Shown one piece after another: positions 46,026 through 54,930 of a DNA stretch of 64,000 nucleotides. Location: NCBI RefSeq assembly GCF_000745005.1, contig NZ_JQNB01000001.1:2969501-3033500 (forward strand), read 5' to 3'. The first letter of the stretch is position 1. Each line of letters opens with the position of its first letter. Origin of the DNA: Luteibacter sp. 9135. Its GTDB lineage: Bacteria; Pseudomonadota; Gammaproteobacteria; Xanthomonadales; Rhodanobacteraceae. The position numbers and the translations under genes were made by a program. The notes below the pieces were generated by a model. It did not search any database. It had not been told where the DNA came from and saw only the letters and a list, made by a program, of their open reading frames with translations.

Positions 46026-49000
46026 TTAAGCGCGCCGACGTGCCTGACGCGCTTCCATCCACTCGTACAGCACCGGCAGCAGCACCAGCGTCAACAGGGT
46101 AGAAGTGATCAGCCCGCCGGCCACCACGGTCGCCAGGGGACGCTGGGTTTCCGCGCCTACCCCTTGCGAGAGCAACATGGGGACCAGGCCGAGGATCGCC
46201 ACCGTGGCCGTCATCAGCACCGGTCGCAGCCGCAGCAGGCTGCCCTGGATCACCGCTTCGCGCAGGTCGCCCGCCGCATCGCGTTGCCTGTCGAGGAAGC
46301 TGACCAGCACGATGCCGTTGAGCATGGCGACGCCGAACACCGCGATGAAGCCGACCACGGAAGGCACCGACAGGTATTGCCCGCTGACGAACAGCCCGAC
46401 CACCCCGCCGATCACCGCGAACGGCACGTTGGCGAGGATCAGCGCCGCGTGCCTGAACGACTGGAACGCGGTGTAGAGCAGCACGAAGATCAGCAGGATC
46501 GTCAGCGGGACGATCAGCGCCAGTCGTTGCATGGCGCGCTGCTGGTTCTCGAACGCGCCACCCCATGCCGTGTAATAGCCGGTGGGTAGCGCCAGTTCGC
46601 GCGCCAGGCGTGTTTCGGCCTCCCGGACGAAACCGTCGATGTCGCGACCGCGTACGTCCAGGCCGATGACGGCGAAGCGTTGCAGCGCCTCGCGGCGAAT
46701 GAACGAGTAGCCGTCCGCCTGCGTCACCGTGGCTACCTGCGCGAGCCGTACCAGCACGCCGGATGGCGTGCGCAGCGGAATGCGCCCGATCGCCTCGGGC
46801 GACGCCTTGCTGGCGTCGTCCAGCCGCACGGCGATGTCGAACCGGCGCACGCCATCCACCAGGCTGCCGACGGCCTGGCCACCGATGCCGTGGCGCACCA
46901 CGGTGAGGATGTCGTCCGCGTTGAGCCCGTAGCGGGCCATCGCTGCCCGGTCCACCTCGATGCGCAACTGCGGCTTGCCCAGGTTGGCTTCCAGCGACAG
47001 GTCGGCGGCACCGGGCACCGTGGCCAGGATGTCGCGTGCCCGGGCGCCCAGACGATCGAGCGTGGCCAGGTCGTCGCCGTAGATCTTCAGGGCCAGCGTG
47101 GCGCGCACGCCGGAGATCAGTTCCTCGATGCGCATCTGGATCGGCTGCGTATAGCTGACCACGGCCGTGGGCAGCGCGTCTTCGAGTTCCTTCTGCATCG
47201 TGGCCTCGATGCTGGCCAATGTCTGGCCGGGGCGCCACTGCGCGGCGGGCTTCAGCGGCGTGTACACCTCCATATAGTTCACGTCGGCCGTCTCGCCCTT
47301 TTCCGCGCGTCCGATCATGGCCAGCGTGGTTTCCACTTCCGGCACCGTGGCGCGGATGCGTTCCGCGACGCGACGCGACACGTCGATGGACTCGTTCAGC
47401 GAAGCCGAGGGAATCGAGGTGATCCGCCACATGATCGCGCCCTCGCGCAGCACCGGCATGAATTCCTTGCCCAGCAGGGGAAACAGTCCCATCGCGGCCA
47501 CGAGCAGCAGCAACGAGGTTGCCAGTACGCCGCGGCGATGGGCCAGCGCGGCGCGCAGCACGCGCTCGTAGCGACGCTTCAGCCACGCCACCAGCCGCGT
47601 GTCCTTCTCGTCCCCGGGCTTGAGCAGCACCGCCGCCAGCACCGGCACCAGGGTGAGGGCGAGCAGCAACGACCCGGCCATGGCGAAGCCGATGTTGAAC
47701 GCCATCGGCCGGAACATCTTGCCCTCCAGGCCTTGCAGGCCGAACAGCGGCAGGAAGACCACGATGATGATGAGGATCGCGAAGGCGATCGGCGCGGCCA
47801 CTTCGCGCGCTGCCTCGCGCACGGCGCCGCCGCGGTCGACGACGCGGCCCTGCGCGGCGTGCTCGCCCATGATCCGGTGTGCGTTCTCCACCATGACCAC
47901 CGCGCCGTCCACCATCATGCCGATGCCGATCGCCAGCCCCGCCAGCGACATCAGGTTGGCCGACAGGCCCCAGCGGTCCATGCCGATGAAGGCGATCAGC
48001 ATGGCCAGCGGCAGGGTGGTTACCACGATGAGCGCGCTGCGCCACTCGCCCAGGAAGACGAACAGCACGACGGCCACCAGCAGCGCGCCCTCCAGCAAGG
48101 CGCGGGTGGCCGTGCCGACGGCGGCGTCGACGAGGTCGGTGCGCTCGTAGACCGGGCGCACCACGACACCCGGCGGCAAGGCACGGCGGATCGTCTCCAG
48201 TTTCGCTTTGACCGCTTCCACCACGCTGCGTGCGTTCTCGTCGATGCGTGCCAGGGCCTGGCCGAGGACGACTTCCCGGCCATCGCGCGTCACCGCCCCG
48301 GTGCGCGGCGCGCCGGCCTCGACCACGGTCGCCACGTCGCGCAGGTAGACCGGCGTGCCGTCGTCGCTGCGCAGCACGATGGCGCCCAGGTCGGCGGCGT
48401 CGCGCAGCAGGCCCACGCCGCGGACCAGGTATTGCTCGCGTCCCACGTCGATCGCGTTGCCGCCCACCTGGGCGTTGTTCGCCTCCACGGCCTGTAGCAC
48501 GTCCTTCAGGCCGAGCCGGTAGGCGATCAGGCGCTGCGGGTCGACGCGCACCTGGAACTGGCGCTCCTGGCCGCCCCAGGAGGTGACGTCGTCGACACCG
48601 GGCGCACTGCGCAGGATCAGGCGCACGGTCCAGTCCTGCCAGGCGCGCAGGTCCATGTCGGACACGGCGCCGTTTTCGCTTTCCACCGTGTACCAGAACA
48701 CCTGGCCCAGTCCCGAGGTGTTCGGTCCCATCTCGGGCTTGCCGTAGCCGTCGGGCAGTCGCTCCGCGACCTGCTGCAGGCGCTCGTTGACCAGCTGGCG
48801 CGCGAAGTAGATATCGGTGTCGTCGCTGAAATACACCGCGATGTACGACAGCCCGAACAGGCTGACCGAGCGGATCGTCTCCACGCCGGGAAGGCCGGCG
48901 AGCGCCGATTCGACGGGTGTGGTGAGCAGGCGCTCGACATCTTCCGCGGCCAGCCCGGTGGCTTCGGTGTAGACGTTCACCTGCACGGGCGTTACGTCGG

Positions 49001-49121
49001 GAAAGGCATCGATCGGCAGGCGGCGCAGCGCGCCCACGCCCAGCGCGGCTATCGCCAGCACGCCAAGGATCACCAGCAGCTTGTAGCGCAGCGACAGGTC
49101 GACCAGTCGGGTCAGCATCAT
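46026..49121 (-). CDS. heavy-metal efflux RND pump (CzcA/CusA family)
   Basis: A 1031-residue inner-membrane transporter with 12 helices and two large periplasmic loops. The N-terminus LVDLSLRYKLLVILGVLA, then RRLPIDAFPDVTPVQVNVYTE, is that of HME-RND proteins. The helix-4 motif reads AIGIGMMVDGAVVMVENAH. It keeps the Asp and Glu of DGAxxxxEN but lacks the first Asp of the CzcA-type DFGxxxD motif, so specificity is closer to CusA-like or mixed forms and cannot be fixed here. ATG 49121 overlaps the stop of the adaptor gene (ATGA). Confidence 0.93.
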   Translation of the reverse strand: MMLTRLVDLSLRYKLLVILGVLAIAALGVGALRRLPIDAFPDVTPVQVNVYTEATGLAAEDVERLLTTPVESALAGLPGVETIRSVSLFGLSYIAVYFSDDTDIYFARQLVNERLQQVAERLPDGYGKPEMGPNTSGLGQVFWYTVESENGAVSDMDLRAWQDWTVRLILRSAPGVDDVTSWGGQERQFQVRVDPQRLIAYRLGLKDVLQAVEANNAQVGGNAIDVGREQYLVRGVGLLRDAADLGAIVLRSDDGTPVYLRDVATVVEAGAPRTGAVTRDGREVVLGQALARIDENARSVVEAVKAKLETIRRALPPGVVVRPVYERTDLVDAAVGTATRALLEGALLVAVVLFVFLGEWRSALIVVTTLPLAMLIAFIGMDRWGLSANLMSLAGLAIGIGMMVDGAVVMVENAHRIMGEHAAQGRVVDRGGAVREAAREVAAPIAFAILIIIVVFLPLFGLQGLEGKMFRPMAFNIGFAMAGSLLLALTLVPVLAAVLLKPGDEKDTRLVAWLKRRYERVLRAALAHRRGVLATSLLLLVAAMGLFPLLGKEFMPVLREGAIMWRITSIPSASLNESIDVSRRVAERIRATVPEVETTLAMIGRAEKGETADVNYMEVYTPLKPAAQWRPGQTLASIEATMQKELEDALPTAVVSYTQPIQMRIEELISGVRATLALKIYGDDLATLDRLGARARDILATVPGAADLSLEANLGKPQLRIEVDRAAMARYGLNADDILTVVRHGIGGQAVGSLVDGVRRFDIAVRLDDASKASPEAIGRIPLRTPSGVLVRLAQVATVTQADGYSFIRREALQRFAVIGLDVRGRDIDGFVREAETRLARELALPTGYYTAWGGAFENQQRAMQRLALIVPLTILLIFVLLYTAFQSFRHAALILANVPFAVIGGVVGLFVSGQYLSVPSVVGFIAVFGVAMLNGIVLVSFLDRQRDAAGDLREAVIQGSLLRLRPVLMTATVAILGLVPMLLSQGVGAETQRPLATVVAGGLITSTLLTLVLLPVLYEWMEARQARRRA

Positions 49122-50203
49122 TCGTCTCCCAGCTGCGAGCGGAGCAGGCGTGCTTTCAGCACGAACGCGCCTTCCCTGGCGTAGCGGCTGCCGGCTGCCA
49201 CGCCGCGCCGGATGGGCGTCCATCCGCCCCGCGTCTCGCCCACCTCGACCGGCGTGGGCTCGAACCTGCCGTTGCTGCCGCGCACGAAAACCGTCGCCTG
49301 GTTCTGCAGCAGCACCACCGCGTCGGCGGGCACGGCCAGTACCGTGTCCGAGGCGCCGGTGGCGATCCGCACGTCCACCGGATCGCCGGGATGGAGCAGG
49401 TCGTCGCGGTTGTCCACGCGAAGCCGGATACCGGCCGTTCGCGTGCCCTCGTCGGTGCGGTGCGCGCGCTGCACGACATGGGCCGGCCATGTCCGGCCCT
49501 GCGCGGCGATACTGGCCTCGGCTCGCGGTGTGATCTGCGCCGCCACGGCGGGAGGCAGCTGCGCTTCGACCCAGACGGTGTCCTCGGTGACCACGGTGAA
49601 CAGTGTCTTGCCGGGTTCGACGCGTTCGCCGACGAGGAAATCGTCGCTGGTGATCCGGCCCGCGCGGGTGGCGACCAGCTCGAAGCGGCCATCCGCTGCC
49701 GGCGAACCGCGCCGGAGCATGCCTGCGATCTGTGCGTCGCCCAGCCCGTAGGCGCGCAGTGCGGCGCGTGCCTGGTCGCGGGCCACCTGCGCCTCGGCAT
49801 AACGGCGGCCGGAGACGGCCTGCGGCCCCAGCGCCGAGACGCGCGCCCAGTCCTGGCTGGCGACGATGAGGCGCCCCTGCGCCTCGGCTACCTCGATGCT
49901 GGAAAGCACCACCAAGGGGTTCCCGGGAGCCACCATGTCGCCGAGCCTGGCCTTGCGCTCGATCACCTGGGCGGTGACGCGTGGTGACACGAGCACGGTG
50001 GCATAGGCGTCGATCCGGACCTCGCCGGGGGCGACCACGGTCTCGGCCATGGCATGGGTGCCGAGCGTATCGACGACGATGCCCGCGTCGGCCATGGCCT
50101 TGTCGTCCAGTGCGAGGGGAAGGTCGGTCGCGCCGGCCTGCATCGTGGCCAGTGCAAGGCCGATGACGAGTGCGATGCGGCGCGCGGAAATACGGTGGGT
50201 CAT
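49118..50203 (-). CDS. RND efflux periplasmic adaptor (CzcB/CusB family)
   Basis: A 361-residue secreted membrane-fusion protein. Signal peptide RRIALVIGLALATMQAGA, then a barrel-sandwich hybrid domain with APGEVRIDAYATVLVSPRVT, an alpha hairpin (about residues 105-175) and a C-terminal beta barrel. It bridges the RND pump and the outer-membrane channel. The start MTHRISARR at 50203 overlaps the upstream stop; a longer in-frame start has no signal-like sequence. It lacks the C-terminal His-rich extension of CzcB proper. Confidence 0.92.
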   Translation of the reverse strand: MTHRISARRIALVIGLALATMQAGATDLPLALDDKAMADAGIVVDTLGTHAMAETVVAPGEVRIDAYATVLVSPRVTAQVIERKARLGDMVAPGNPLVVLSSIEVAEAQGRLIVASQDWARVSALGPQAVSGRRYAEAQVARDQARAALRAYGLGDAQIAGMLRRGSPAADGRFELVATRAGRITSDDFLVGERVEPGKTLFTVVTEDTVWVEAQLPPAVAAQITPRAEASIAAQGRTWPAHVVQRAHRTDEGTRTAGIRLRVDNRDDLLHPGDPVDVRIATGASDTVLAVPADAVVLLQNQATVFVRGSNGRFEPTPVEVGETRGGWTPIRRGVAAGSRYAREGAFVLKARLLRSQLGDE

Positions 50204-51471
50204 GGGTTGGCATCCTGTGCGGGGCCGTCGATCCAGTCGCCGAGGCGGCCGGTGGCCACGAGGTAGTCGAACCACGCCTGCCAGGTCTGGGTTTCCAGGG
50301 CGAGCGTGGCGAGTGCGGTATCGAGGTGCTGGTTCAACTGCACCAGGTAGTCGGAGGTATCCAGCTCCCCCGCCTGCCAGAGGCGCTCAAGCAGCAGCGT
50401 GCGCGGGCCGGTGGGTTCCGCACGCAGGCGGCGCAGGGTGTCGGCGGTCTGGCGCAGCGTGCGGTAGGTGTCGGCGGCCTGCCGCAGTGCGGAGGCGGTC
50501 TGCCATCCCACGGCCTGTCGTTGCGCCAGGGCCGCATCCGCCTCGGCCTGCGCGGCGGCGATCTCGGCCCGTCCACTGTTGCGCACGGGCAGGGCGATGG
50601 CCAGGCTCAGCCCGATCACCGGATCGCTGCGGGCGCCGCTGCGCACGCGGCCGCCGGTGAGGCTGACCACGGGATCGGGTACGCGGGCGCGTCGCGCCAC
50701 GTCCACGGCGGCGTCGCGGCGACGTTGCTCGGCATAGGCCTGCGCCAGTTCGGGGCGTTGCTCCGCCTCCCGCGGCACGATCCCATCGGGTGGTGGAGGC
50801 AACCCCTCGGGCAGGGCGGGCAGCCCGGTTTCCATGCCGTCGCCGAACGCCGCCAGTGTCGCCATGGCCGCAGCCTGCTGGCCTTCCAGCGAGGCCTGCG
50901 CGATGCGTGCCTCGGCCAGGGCGAGGGCGGCCAGGTCGCGCTCGGGTGCACTGAGGTCGCCGACCTGCAGTCGTCGCTCGGCAAGGTCGTCGAAGCGCTG
51001 CATCGCGGCCACGCGTTCGCGGCCCAGTGCGTCCTGTCGATGCAGCAGCCCGACGGATGCCCAGGCTTTCAGCCACCGCACAGCTATGTCGCGGCGGCGC
51101 AGGGCATAGGCGGCGTCGCTGGCGGTCAGCGCGGCGTTGCTTTCCTCGACCCGTGCCCGCCGTTTGCCGCCGATATCCAGCGCGAGGCTGGCCGAAGCGG
51201 TGCGACGATCGACATCGGCGTTTTCGCCTTCGAGCGAGAGGGTGGGGTTGTAGACGGGCTGGTCGGCTGCGCGGATACGGGCCGCGGCGGCACGCCGTTC
51301 GGCGTCCGCGGCCTGCACGTCCGGGCTGCGGGCCCATAGGGCGTGCACGCGATCGCGCAGGGCGGGTGGCGCCGAGGTCGGCAGGTCAGGGAGCGACGCG
51401 GCCTGTGCCCGGGCGGCGAGGCACAGGTAGGCGCACGCAGCGGCGTGGAACACCGTACGCAGGTGGGACAT
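50200..51471 (-). CDS. TolC-family outer-membrane channel (CzcC/CusC-like)
   Basis: A 423-residue outer-membrane efflux protein. After a signal peptide (FHAAACAYLCLAARAQA) it shows the duplicated helical pattern of TolC proteins, with YNPTLSLEGENADVDRR and DPVVSLTGGRVRSGARSDP as the two mirrored strand segments. It overlaps the adaptor gene by four bases, completing the CBA order. There is no lipobox, unlike CusC, which is lipidated. Confidence 0.9.
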   Translation of the reverse strand: MSHLRTVFHAAACAYLCLAARAQAASLPDLPTSAPPALRDRVHALWARSPDVQAADAERRAAAARIRAADQPVYNPTLSLEGENADVDRRTASASLALDIGGKRRARVEESNAALTASDAAYALRRRDIAVRWLKAWASVGLLHRQDALGRERVAAMQRFDDLAERRLQVGDLSAPERDLAALALAEARIAQASLEGQQAAAMATLAAFGDGMETGLPALPEGLPPPPDGIVPREAEQRPELAQAYAEQRRRDAAVDVARRARVPDPVVSLTGGRVRSGARSDPVIGLSLAIALPVRNSGRAEIAAAQAEADAALAQRQAVGWQTASALRQAADTYRTLRQTADTLRRLRAEPTGPRTLLLERLWQAGELDTSDYLVQLNQHLDTALATLALETQTWQAWFDYLVATGRLGDWIDGPAQDANP

Positions 51472-51543
51472 GGGTGGATCTCCGGAAGAACGTGCACGGA
51501 TCGACGTGGCCGCTGAGGCGGCCGGCGTCGCGCGGTGGGTTCG

Positions 51544-51906
51544 TCAGGCGATCGGTGGGCGGAGCGGGGAGCGGATATATGCCGAGACCAGCACGGCAGC
51601 CGGCTTTACGGTGGCGTGCGTGTGGGGCACGCCCGCGAGTATCGCGGGCAACGCGGAGGGCATGGCGACGTTGTGGGCGCAGCTGCAATGGCAGCCGGCA
51701 CCCTCGTCGAGCACGCAGGTGTCACCGGGGGCGGCCTCGGCCGTCGCAACGGCGATGTTGCCGTCTGCGATGGAGGCCACGCGGGGGCCGTCGAGCAGGC
51801 AGAACGTGGCCATGGTGAGCTTGAACAGCAGCACCGCGAGCGCCAGCGCCCACAGGCCGCGCTGGCGGCGGATGCGGGAGAACAGGCGGGGCGGGTGCGG
51901 GTGCAT
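51544..51906 (-). CDS. small Cys/His-rich envelope protein heading the metal efflux operon
   Basis: A 120-residue protein with one N-terminal hydrophobic helix (LWALALAVLLFKLTMATFCL) and a periplasmic tail with a CHCSCAH cluster and HTHATVKP. The cluster is the kind of site that could bind a soft metal. It reads in the same direction as the pump genes, 72 bases upstream, and probably shares their promoter. It resembles in place the small CzcI-type or DUF2946-type proteins of metal operons, but no family was recognised. The start at 51906 precedes a basic stretch and the helix. Confidence 0.6.
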   Translation of the reverse strand: MHPHPPRLFSRIRRQRGLWALALAVLLFKLTMATFCLLDGPRVASIADGNIAVATAEAAPGDTCVLDEGAGCHCSCAHNVAMPSALPAILAGVPHTHATVKPAAVLVSAYIRSPLRPPIA

Positions 51907-51944
51907 GGGTGGGGATGCTAGAGGATGGGGGGCGGTTGGACAAT

Positions 51945-51967
51945 CGTCCACATCGTGGGCTCCTACC
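51945..51967 (-). repeat. GTAG-headed REP element supplying a stop codon
   Basis: Minus strand GGTAGGAGCCCACGATGTGG with a GCCCAC/GTGGAC stem; nearly identical to the element at 19307-19329. Its TAG is the stop codon of the deacetylase-like gene at 51963-53132. Confidence 0.82.
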
Positions 51968-53132
51968 GGGGTGTGCGCGTGGCTGAATGGGGTGGGGGGA
52001 GTTCGAAGTCGCGGTGGGCGTGGGGGTTGCCGGTGCGGCCGGCTTCGGCGGCCTTGGCGATGTTGTACATCTCGCGGGCGGTGACGTAGTGCAGGACGTA
52101 GTTCACGCCGTCGTTGTAGACGCGCTCGAGGTAGTCATGCATGGCGTCGGCGGGGGCGCCCAGCAGGGTGTCCATGTCGCGTTCCTGGGTGCCGTGGGTG
52201 TGCACTTTGACGAACACCCATTCGGGGCGGCCTTCGACGTGGATGCCGGTGTCCACCCACTGGTCGATGCGTGACGACGTCGGGGGGCAACCCTTGCGTA
52301 CGTCCGAATTCTCGATGCGGGGGACGATGCCGAAGCGGCGATCCTTCCAGTTCAGGCCCAGCGGTCCCTGGATGATCAGCAGGTCGCCACTGGGCGTGCC
52401 GCCCACGCGCATCGGCACGCCGGTGTCGTGCGACTTGCAGCGGTGGGGATCGTCGGTGGCGTAGTAGATGGCGTTGGACATGCGCGTCTGCGTATCGCTG
52501 GGCGCGGAGGGCAGGGTGAAGTCGGCGTAGCAGCCCAGCTGGCGCAGCAGCACCAGCTCGTTGTTGATGCCGCACCAGCGGCCGTCCGCACGCGAGTTGT
52601 CCAGGCACCAGTTGCCGTGGATGAAGGCGAAGCGCAGCTGGCCGGTGATCGGATCGCGGGGCAGCGCGCCGTGGCGTTCGTGCAGGAGCCGGTTGAAGCG
52701 ATCCATGGTGGCGAGGAAGTTGGCTTCGGTGTCGTTGTCGTGGTGCAGGTGGATCTCGATTTCGCCATGGCCGTCGGCACATAGCGACTGCAGCTTGTCC
52801 AGGTGTTCCTCCACGTATTCCTCCTCCGGATAGAAGAAGGTGTGCTGCGGCATGCGGCCGTCCGCGTCGCGGTGGCGTCCGGCCAGCGCGCGGTAGTCGG
52901 TGCACCAGCGATCGACCCGGCGGCGCTGCGTGGCCATGTCCACACGGCCCCAGTTGGGCTCGAAGTGATCGACGAAGCAGAACATCACGTGCACCGGGCC
53001 CTCGACCTTCGGCGGCTTGCGCCGGGTGAGGTAATCCCACAGCCAGTACTGCATGTTGCGCGCGCGGATGGCCAGCGTGAGGCCCGCGGCGGCCAGCAGC
53101 ACGAGGAGGAGAAGGCATGCCAGGACGATCAT
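51963..53132 (-). CDS. non-canonical polysaccharide deacetylase-like protein
   Basis: A 389-residue protein with an N-terminal membrane helix (MIVLACLLLLVLLAAAGL). It has His/Asp-rich segments at the right order for a NodB-type fold, but none of the classical motifs: FCFVDHFEPNWG stands where TFDDG would be, EIEIHLHHDNDTE where HxxxH would be, then FAFIHGNWCLDNS. It is probably a metal-dependent enzyme of the divergent deacetylase superfamily acting on the polymer. It is the last gene of the minus-strand exopolysaccharide unit and overlaps the GT4 gene by four bases. Its stop codon lies in a REP element. Confidence 0.7.
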   Translation of the reverse strand: MIVLACLLLLVLLAAAGLTLAIRARNMQYWLWDYLTRRKPPKVEGPVHVMFCFVDHFEPNWGRVDMATQRRRVDRWCTDYRALAGRHRDADGRMPQHTFFYPEEEYVEEHLDKLQSLCADGHGEIEIHLHHDNDTEANFLATMDRFNRLLHERHGALPRDPITGQLRFAFIHGNWCLDNSRADGRWCGINNELVLLRQLGCYADFTLPSAPSDTQTRMSNAIYYATDDPHRCKSHDTGVPMRVGGTPSGDLLIIQGPLGLNWKDRRFGIVPRIENSDVRKGCPPTSSRIDQWVDTGIHVEGRPEWVFVKVHTHGTQERDMDTLLGAPADAMHDYLERVYNDGVNYVLHYVTAREMYNIAKAAEAGRTGNPHAHRDFELPPPHSATRTPR

Positions 53133-54295
53133 GCGGCGGCTCCCGCCGGCACCAGCGTAAGCAGCTGTTCGGCGTTGTTGCGCCATTGCCGTTCACTGGC
53201 GATGTAGGCGCGGGCGGCGCTGCCCACGCGTTGCCGCTCCGCCGCGAGTCGGGCCAGCGTGAGCACGCGCTCGACGCAGGCGGCGGCGTCGCCGCGCGGA
53301 AACAGCCAGCCCGTGCGGCCGTCGGCGATCACCTCGGCGACCGGCGCATAGTCCGGCGCGACCACGGCCACGCCCATGCCCATGAATTCGAACAGCTTCA
53401 TTGGTGATCCGTACGCGTTGGAGTTGGGCAGCACGGCGTAGTCCATGCAGGCGATCCAGCCGGCCACGTCGTCGTGTGGCACGCGCCCGGGCAACAGCAC
53501 GCGGTCGCTCAACCCGCGCGCGGCGATCAGTTCGCGCACCGCCGGCAGGGTCTTGCCGTCGCCGACGAACACCAGCGCGAGTTCGGGGACGTCGGCCAGG
53601 CGGCCGGCGATGGCCTCCACGAAACCGTCCACGCCATGCCAGTGCGCGAACGCGCCGATGTGACCGCAGACGACGCGACCGGTGAGCCCGCGTTCCGCGC
53701 GCAGCGCGGCCACGTCGAACCGCGACGGGTCGAAGCGCGGCAGGTCCACGGCGTTGGGCGATACCACCGAGGGGGCGATGTCACCGTATGCGCGGCGCGC
53801 GGTATCGAGGAAATACGTGGAAATGAACACCAGTCCGCTCGCATGGCGCAGGCACCAGCCTTCGATGCGCTGCGCCAGTCCTGTCATGACGAGCGGGCGC
53901 ACGCGATCTACCAGCGCGGAGTCGTTGATTTCCAGCACCAGCGGTATGCCGCGACGGCGCGCGAGCCAGACGGTGGCGAACAGGAACAGCGAATACCGCT
54001 CGTAGACCAGCGCCGGACGCGCGACGCGCCAGGCCCGGGTCATGCGGAACAGGGTGACGACGTTATAGAGCAGTTCGAACACCTCGAAGACGATCCCCGG
54101 CAGCCGCGTGACCATCGAGGCGACGCGTCCCCGTCCTGCCGCCGTGGCCGCGTGTTCCTCGCGTTCCGGATCGGCGCCGGGGAACGACATCACCGCGACG
54201 TCGTGGCCCAGCTCGCGAAGCGCCTGCACGATGCCGCGGATGTGCACGCCCTCGACATGACGCCCGCGCGTACGGTGGTGATAGAGGATCTTCAT
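53129..54295 (-). CDS. glycosyltransferase, GT4-like
   Basis: A 388-residue retaining glycosyltransferase of GT-B fold. The N-terminus MKILYHHRTRGRHVEGVHI leads to the acceptor domain. The C-terminal donor domain has GHIGAFAHWHGVDGFVEA, FVGDGKTLPAV and the E-x7-E-type segment YGSPMKLFEFMGMGVAVV. Sugar donor unknown. Overlaps its neighbours on both sides (ATGA), so it is deep within a single operon. Confidence 0.9.
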   Translation of the reverse strand: MKILYHHRTRGRHVEGVHIRGIVQALRELGHDVAVMSFPGADPEREEHAATAAGRGRVASMVTRLPGIVFEVFELLYNVVTLFRMTRAWRVARPALVYERYSLFLFATVWLARRRGIPLVLEINDSALVDRVRPLVMTGLAQRIEGWCLRHASGLVFISTYFLDTARRAYGDIAPSVVSPNAVDLPRFDPSRFDVAALRAERGLTGRVVCGHIGAFAHWHGVDGFVEAIAGRLADVPELALVFVGDGKTLPAVRELIAARGLSDRVLLPGRVPHDDVAGWIACMDYAVLPNSNAYGSPMKLFEFMGMGVAVVAPDYAPVAEVIADGRTGWLFPRGDAAACVERVLTLARLAAERQRVGSAARAYIASERQWRNNAEQLLTLVPAGAAA

Positions 54296-54930
54296 GGCGC
54301 GTCACCCTCCAACGCGGCGAAACGGAATCCGCCGTCGATCCATTCCGGCAGCATCACGTCCAGCGCCTGGCGTGCCTTGTCGGCGTCGTCGTGCATGAGC
54401 ACGATGTCGCCGGGGGCGGGCGGCGTATCGCGCAAGCGTGCCACCAGCGCATCGACGGGGGCATCCTGGTAGTCGAGGCTGTCGTATGACCAGTACACGA
54501 GGTTGCGCTTGCGGCGGGCGAAGTGCAGCAGCAGCCCGGCACCCACGTAGCCGCTGGGGGGACGCATGCGGTGATGGGGGCGTTGGTCGAACCGGCGTAG
54601 CAGGGCATCGGTGCGGTACACCTCGTCCAGTTGCCTGCCGAGGCTCATGCGCCGGAACGACCAGTGGCTGTACGAGTGGTTGCCGATCATGTGGCCTTCG
54701 TCGACGATCCGCCGGACGATCTCCGGGTGCCGTTCGATCTTCTCGCCGACCAGGAAGAAGCTGGCCTTGACGCCGTGCCGGGCCAGCGTATCGAGCAGGG
54801 CGGGCGTGTGCGCGGGCTCCGGGCCATCGTCGAAACTGAGGTAGCGCAGCGAAGCGCCGCGGTGGCGGGTGGACACGAGGGCATCCGGCAACAGGCCGAG
54901 CAGTTCGTGTTTTTTCGGTTTCCAGGTCAT
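54292..54930 (-). CDS. polysaccharide deacetylase (NodB domain)
   Basis: A 212-residue deacetylase with all five NodB motifs: SFDDGPEPAH, NHSYSH, RPPSG, YWSYDSLDY and IVLMHDD. It should be a metal-dependent CE4 enzyme with normal activity. It has no signal peptide, so it would work in the cytoplasm on lipid- or nucleotide-linked sugars rather than on secreted polymer. The start at 54930 is internal to the operon and overlaps the upstream gene by four bases. Confidence 0.9.
   Translation of the reverse strand: MTWKPKKHELLGLLPDALVSTRHRGASLRYLSFDDGPEPAHTPALLDTLARHGVKASFFLVGEKIERHPEIVRRIVDEGHMIGNHSYSHWSFRRMSLGRQLDEVYRTDALLRRFDQRPHHRMRPPSGYVGAGLLLHFARRKRNLVYWSYDSLDYQDAPVDALVARLRDTPPAPGDIVLMHDDADKARQALDVMLPEWIDGGFRFAALEGDAP

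Noticed and set aside
46026..49121. Calling the pump CzcA or CusA by name
   Set aside because: The helix-4 motif is intermediate (Asp and Glu kept, first Asp lost), so metal specificity cannot be fixed from sequence alone.
46026..50213. A single 1395-codon open frame on the minus strand
   Set aside because: Only the part from 49121 encodes the RND pump. The remainder runs through the adaptor gene in another frame, stays open because of high GC, and has arginine/proline-rich shadow composition.
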